Of a stretch of 64,000 nt of DNA, positions 61,317-64,000 are shown piece by piece (position 1 is the first letter of the stretch; each line of letters opens with the position of its first letter). Both the position numbers and the translations under genes were made by a program. Source of the stretch: JBNRMR01 sp050942895 (lineage in GTDB: Bacteria; Bacillota; Clostridia; Christensenellales; UBA1750). The stretch lies in the NCBI GenBank assembly GCA_050942895.1, contig JBMNOE010000010.1, positions 1 to 64,000 on the forward strand, in the 5' to 3' direction. Under the pieces are notes generated by a model. The model was not told where the DNA came from, searched no databases, and worked only from the letters and a program-made list of their open reading frames with translations.

Positions 61317-61927
61317 CGGCGCTGAAGATTATTGCGATAGTAATAATAGGATATTTCCTGGGAAGCATTCAGTTCGGGCTGCTGATATGCAGGCACTTCG
61401 GGCTTGATGATATCCGCAAGGTGGGCAGCGGCGGGACCGGCGCCACCAATGTGATGCGGACCCTGGGGAAATTGCCCTCAGCGCTGACATTGCTGCTGGA
61501 TGCCCTTAAAGGCGCTGTGGCAACCTTGGCGGGGCTTTGGCTTTTAGGAGAGAATGGAGCGTATATTGGCGGTGTGGCGGCGTTGATCGGCCATATATGG
61601 CCCGTTTACTACGGCTTCAAAGGCGGTAAGGGCGCGGCGACAACCATCGGCTCGCTGATAGCCGTTCAGCCTGCCGTCGGGCTGGTTTTCTTTGTCGTTG
61701 CCATAGCGGGGATTGCGGTCTTAAAGGTGGTTTCAATAGTTTCAATCGCCCTTGCGACGGTGCTGCTAATATATATTCTATTGTTTCACATTCAAAATGC
61801 CGGTTTTGTTGTTTATGGGGTTGTCGTTTTTGCGCTGATAGTCTACTGCCACAGGGGCAACATCAGGCGCATAATCAGCGGCGACGAGTTCACCAGAAAG
61901 GTGGACATATTTGGCAAAGGTAAGTAA
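61313..61927 (+). CDS. plsY: Glycerol-3-phosphate acyltransferase PlsY
   Basis: 204 residues, five membrane helices. Conserved GSIQFGLLICR, KVGSGGTGATNVMRTLG and FKGGKGAATTIG motifs are all present. It acylates glycerol 3-phosphate from acyl phosphate, the first membrane-lipid step. ATGA overlap with der. In many Clostridia gpsA follows; here spoIVA follows instead. Confidence 0.95.
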   Translation: MTALKIIAIVIIGYFLGSIQFGLLICRHFGLDDIRKVGSGGTGATNVMRTLGKLPSALTLLLDALKGAVATLAGLWLLGENGAYIGGVAALIGHIWPVYYGFKGGKGAATTIGSLIAVQPAVGLVFFVVAIAGIAVLKVVSIVSIALATVLLIYILLFHIQNAGFVVYGVVVFALIVYCHRGNIRRIISGDEFTRKVDIFGKGK

Positions 61928-62062
61928 CGGTATTGATGAGAAATGATGCAGGGCACTGCCCTGAGCCCGCAAGGGAATTTTCATTTGCCCTTGACCCTTT
62001 TTCATATTATTAAAGTTTTAGCCAAGCTTTTTCAAAAGCTTGCGGGGTCTTGAGCGGAGTCC
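61928..62062 (+). repeat. Family A repeat, one copy with tail
   Basis: GCAGGGC-loop-GCCCTGAGC, CCCGCAAGGGAATTTTC with a displaced right arm TTGCCCTTG, then the recurrent tail ATTAAAGTTTTAGCCAAGC with TTTTTCAAAAG. It separates plsY from spoIVA. Confidence 0.65.
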
Positions 62063-62132
62063 CGGCAGGGTGCGAGAGAGTGCCAAGGAAGAAATCAAAA
62101 CATAAAATAGCGCATACGCCCTTTGATTGCCT

Positions 62133-62161
62133 GTCATATTTGTTTATGGCAGGCATATTCT
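62133..62161 (+). promoter_or_regulatory. Predicted sigma-E promoter of spoIVA
   Basis: GTCATATT (62133-62140), 13-base spacer, CATATTCT (62154-62161). This fits the Bacillus sigma-E pattern (KHATATT, about 14, CATACANT) apart from the end of the -10. It lies 33 bases before the start codon. spoIVA is a classic mother-cell sigma-E gene. Confidence 0.7.
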
Positions 62162-62193
62162 TAATCAGATATGTATCATTGGGAGGAAATGCA

Positions 62194-63672
62194 ATGGAGC
62201 GATTTGATATTTACAGCGATATAACAAAGCGAACCGGAGGAGCGCTGTTCCTCGGCGTAGTTGGACCGGTGAGAACGGGCAAATCCACGTTTATAGCGCA
62301 GCTCATGGATTTGCTGGTGCTCCCAAATGTGCAGGAAGGGCCTGAAAAAACGAGGATGCTGGATGAGCTGCCCCAGTCCGGCTCGGGCAAGACCATAATG
62401 ACCACCCAGCCGAAGTTCGTGCCTTCGGAAAAGGTGAATGTACGCATCAACGAAAAGACCTCCATCGATGTGCGAATGGTGGACTGCGTGGGGTACCTTG
62501 TTCCTGGGGCTTTGGGCGCGGTGGAGGAGGAAATGCCCCGCATGGTTAAAACGCCATGGTTTGAAAAGGACATTCCCTTTGAGCAGGCGGCGGAAATCGG
62601 CACTAAAAAGGTGATCGAGGATCATTCCACAATCGGCATTCTTGTCACCACCGACGGCAGCATCGCCGATATCCCCAGGGTTAACTATGTCGGCGCCGAG
62701 GAGAGGGTCGCCTCGGAGCTTAGCGCCATAAACAAGCCCTATGTGATCGTCCTTAACTCTGCCAGGCCGAGCAGCAGCGAAACTAATGCCCTTGGCGCGA
62801 GCCTTGAAGAAAAGTATGGTGCGCCGGTGCTGGTGATGGATGTTAAAAACATGAACAAGGGCGATGTGAGCAATCTTCTGGAGAAGGTGCTCTACGAATT
62901 CCCCCTCTCTCAGGTGAACTTCACAGTGCCGTCGTGGATAGGCGCCTTGGACGAAAAACACTGGCTGGTGGAAAAGCTGATATCAGAAGTGCGGGATGTT
63001 TCCCAGGAGATGGGCCGCGTGAAGGATTATATGGCCGTCGATTCAATGATGGAGGGCGAGGATATGCTGAGTGCCCCCGTGCTTTCCTCCATCGACCTGG
63101 CGACAGGCGTCATAGATTTCGATATCGACATCGGAAGGGAGCTGTTCTATTCCGTCCTCGGCGAGGAATGCGGCGCGGATATAGAGGGCGACATGCATCT
63201 GATGAACTTGATGAAGGATCTGATGTATGCCAAGCGTGAGTACGACCGTGTGGCCGACGCCTTGAACTCAGTGCGCCGCACCGGCTACGGCCTTGTGGCT
63301 CCCACCCAGGAGGAACTTACGCTGGATGAGCCTGAACTGGTGAAACAGGGGAATAAGTTCGGCGTGAGGCTTAAGGCCAGCGGCCCCAGCCTCCACATGA
63401 TAAAGGTGGATATCGAAAGCGTGATAACACCCACAATAGGCGCGGAGCAGGAATCCAACCAGTTGATCGCGTATATGCTTGAAAAGTTTGAGAACGAGCC
63501 GGCAAAGCTCTGGGAGACGGAAATGTTCGGCAAAAGCCTGAACGATCTGCTGAAGGAAGGGCTTGCCACTAAGCTGATGGGCATGCCTGAGGATGCGCGC
63601 ATGAAGATACAGGGCACATTGCAGCGGATAATCAACAACGGCAACGGCAGCCTGATCTGCATACTGCTGTAG
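62194..63672 (+). CDS. spoIVA: Stage IV sporulation protein A (spore-coat morphogenetic ATPase)
   Basis: 492 residues from the ATG at 62194 with GGGAGGAAA 6 bases ahead; codons before it in frame overlap the promoter. N-terminal TRAFAC-type ATPase with Walker A GPVRTGKSTF and DVRMVDCVGYLVPGALG, a middle domain, and the C-terminal GNGSLICILL that anchors it to SpoVM/forespore membrane. It polymerises around the forespore as the basement layer of the coat. This is the strongest sign that the host forms endospores. Confidence 0.97.
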   Translation: MERFDIYSDITKRTGGALFLGVVGPVRTGKSTFIAQLMDLLVLPNVQEGPEKTRMLDELPQSGSGKTIMTTQPKFVPSEKVNVRINEKTSIDVRMVDCVGYLVPGALGAVEEEMPRMVKTPWFEKDIPFEQAAEIGTKKVIEDHSTIGILVTTDGSIADIPRVNYVGAEERVASELSAINKPYVIVLNSARPSSSETNALGASLEEKYGAPVLVMDVKNMNKGDVSNLLEKVLYEFPLSQVNFTVPSWIGALDEKHWLVEKLISEVRDVSQEMGRVKDYMAVDSMMEGEDMLSAPVLSSIDLATGVIDFDIDIGRELFYSVLGEECGADIEGDMHLMNLMKDLMYAKREYDRVADALNSVRRTGYGLVAPTQEELTLDEPELVKQGNKFGVRLKASGPSLHMIKVDIESVITPTIGAEQESNQLIAYMLEKFENEPAKLWETEMFGKSLNDLLKEGLATKLMGMPEDARMKIQGTLQRIINNGNGSLICILL

Positions 63673-63880
63673 AGGGGGCGCGGGCTCCGCATCAGACGGT
63701 GCGGGGCCCTTGCTTAAGTTTCGCTGGGGCTATGCCCTGAACCCTGCTGGGCTTCCACCCCAGACCCCGCAAGTTTTTGAAAAAACTTGACTAAAATTTT
63801 ATTAATATGAAAAAGGGTCAATGGCGAAGGGAAAATTCCCTTGCGGATGCGGGGCAGCGCACTGCGCCCTACCCCTAAAA
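63673..63880. repeat. Family A repeats, facing pair after spoIVA
   Basis: A plus copy (about 63729-63795) with GCTGGGC/ACCCCAG and GCAAGTTTTTGAAAAAACTTG, and a minus copy (about 63812-63875) with AAGGGAAAATTCCCTT and GGGCAGCGCACTGCGCCC. Its tail carries ATTTTATTAATATGAAAAAGG. No gene in 63673-64000. Confidence 0.65.
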
Positions 63881-63899
63881 ACTAAATCGACCTGTAATG

Positions 63900-63922
63900 G
63901 AGCGCTTCATGCGCTCTTTTTT
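63900..63922 (+). terminator. Rho-independent terminator at the right edge
   Basis: GAGCGC (63900-63905) pairs with GCGCTC (63911-63916), 5-base loop, then a U-run of six. It is about 230 bases after spoIVA, beyond the repeats. The remaining 78 bases show nothing recognisable. Confidence 0.7.
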
Positions 63923-64000
63923 GCGCTTATATATTGTTGCGGCTAAAAAAAGAAACTTATGGGAAATGCGCATAATTTTGCAAAACGGAAAGATACTGTA

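Overview
The window looks like chromosomal DNA of an anaerobic, endospore-forming member of Bacillota, class Clostridia, with G/C-rich third codon positions. Support: spoIVA behind a sigma-E-like promoter, a glmS ribozyme ahead of glmS, a LexA/DinR-type SOS box ahead of a Y-family polymerase, the block rpmE - DUF1385 - prmC - prfA - threonylcarbamoyl-AMP synthase - arginine phosphatase, der-plsY-spoIVA, mrfA-mrfB, hemZ, coaX and pta-ackA. No rRNA, tRNA, CRISPR array, prophage or intact insertion sequence was seen. The genus cannot be named from the sequence alone.

Layout. 0.2-7.7 kb: two pairs of half-size ABC exporters facing each other. 7.9-10.9 kb: an XRE-cupin regulator, a YesU-like pectin-associated protein, a small DUF2007-like protein and a phosphofructokinase with pyrophosphate-type residues. 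11.1-15.7 kb: a signalling cluster of a membrane Ser/Thr kinase, an FHA protein and a membrane serine protease with its own FHA domain. 16.0-21.8 kb: KDG kinase, a uroporphyrinogen-decarboxylase-like protein, a TSCPD protein, altronate dehydratase and a decayed PHP phosphoesterase. 21.9-32.2 kb: a zinc-ribbon membrane protein, then DUF6106, cysteine desulfurase, thiI, mrfA, mrfB, a TPR protein, a GNAT acetyltransferase and a GyrI-like protein on the plus strand. 32.3-35.4 kb: a large cytosolic glycoside hydrolase. 35.7-38.9 kb: rho and an intracellular subtilase. 39.0-42.5 kb: glmS with its ribozyme and SOS-controlled dinB. 43.0-47.2 kb: a phospholipase-C-like protein, a frameshifted sugar-binding lipoprotein, hemZ and dtd. 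47.4-52.3 kb: the rpmE-to-arginine-phosphatase translation block. 52.4-59.7 kb: tmcAL, pta-ackA, a VOC protein, an ECF S component next to coaX, and a divergent PRPP synthetase. 59.8-63.7 kb: der, plsY, spoIVA.

How the genes work together. UxaA and KdgK are consecutive steps of hexuronate breakdown. With the YesU-like protein and the rhamnosidase-related hydrolase they suggest growth on pectin-type glycans, with carbon leaving as acetate through Pta-AckA. Cysteine desulfurase with ThiI, Dtd, TmcAL, Sua5, PrmC and PrfA form a strong translation and tRNA-modification theme. MrfAB and the SOS polymerase serve DNA repair.

The most unusual content is between genes. Family A is a two-hairpin repeat of roughly twenty copies, some in tandem arrays of four or five. 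Family B is a rarer element whose conserved flanks enclose a stem of different sequence in every copy; all four copies lie downstream of a gene on the same strand. In both families stem sequences change while pairing is kept, as expected if the folded RNA or single-stranded DNA matters. Two genes are broken: a PHP phosphoesterase with three frameshifts in an A/T-richer patch, and a lipoprotein gene shifted at a run of seven cytosines.
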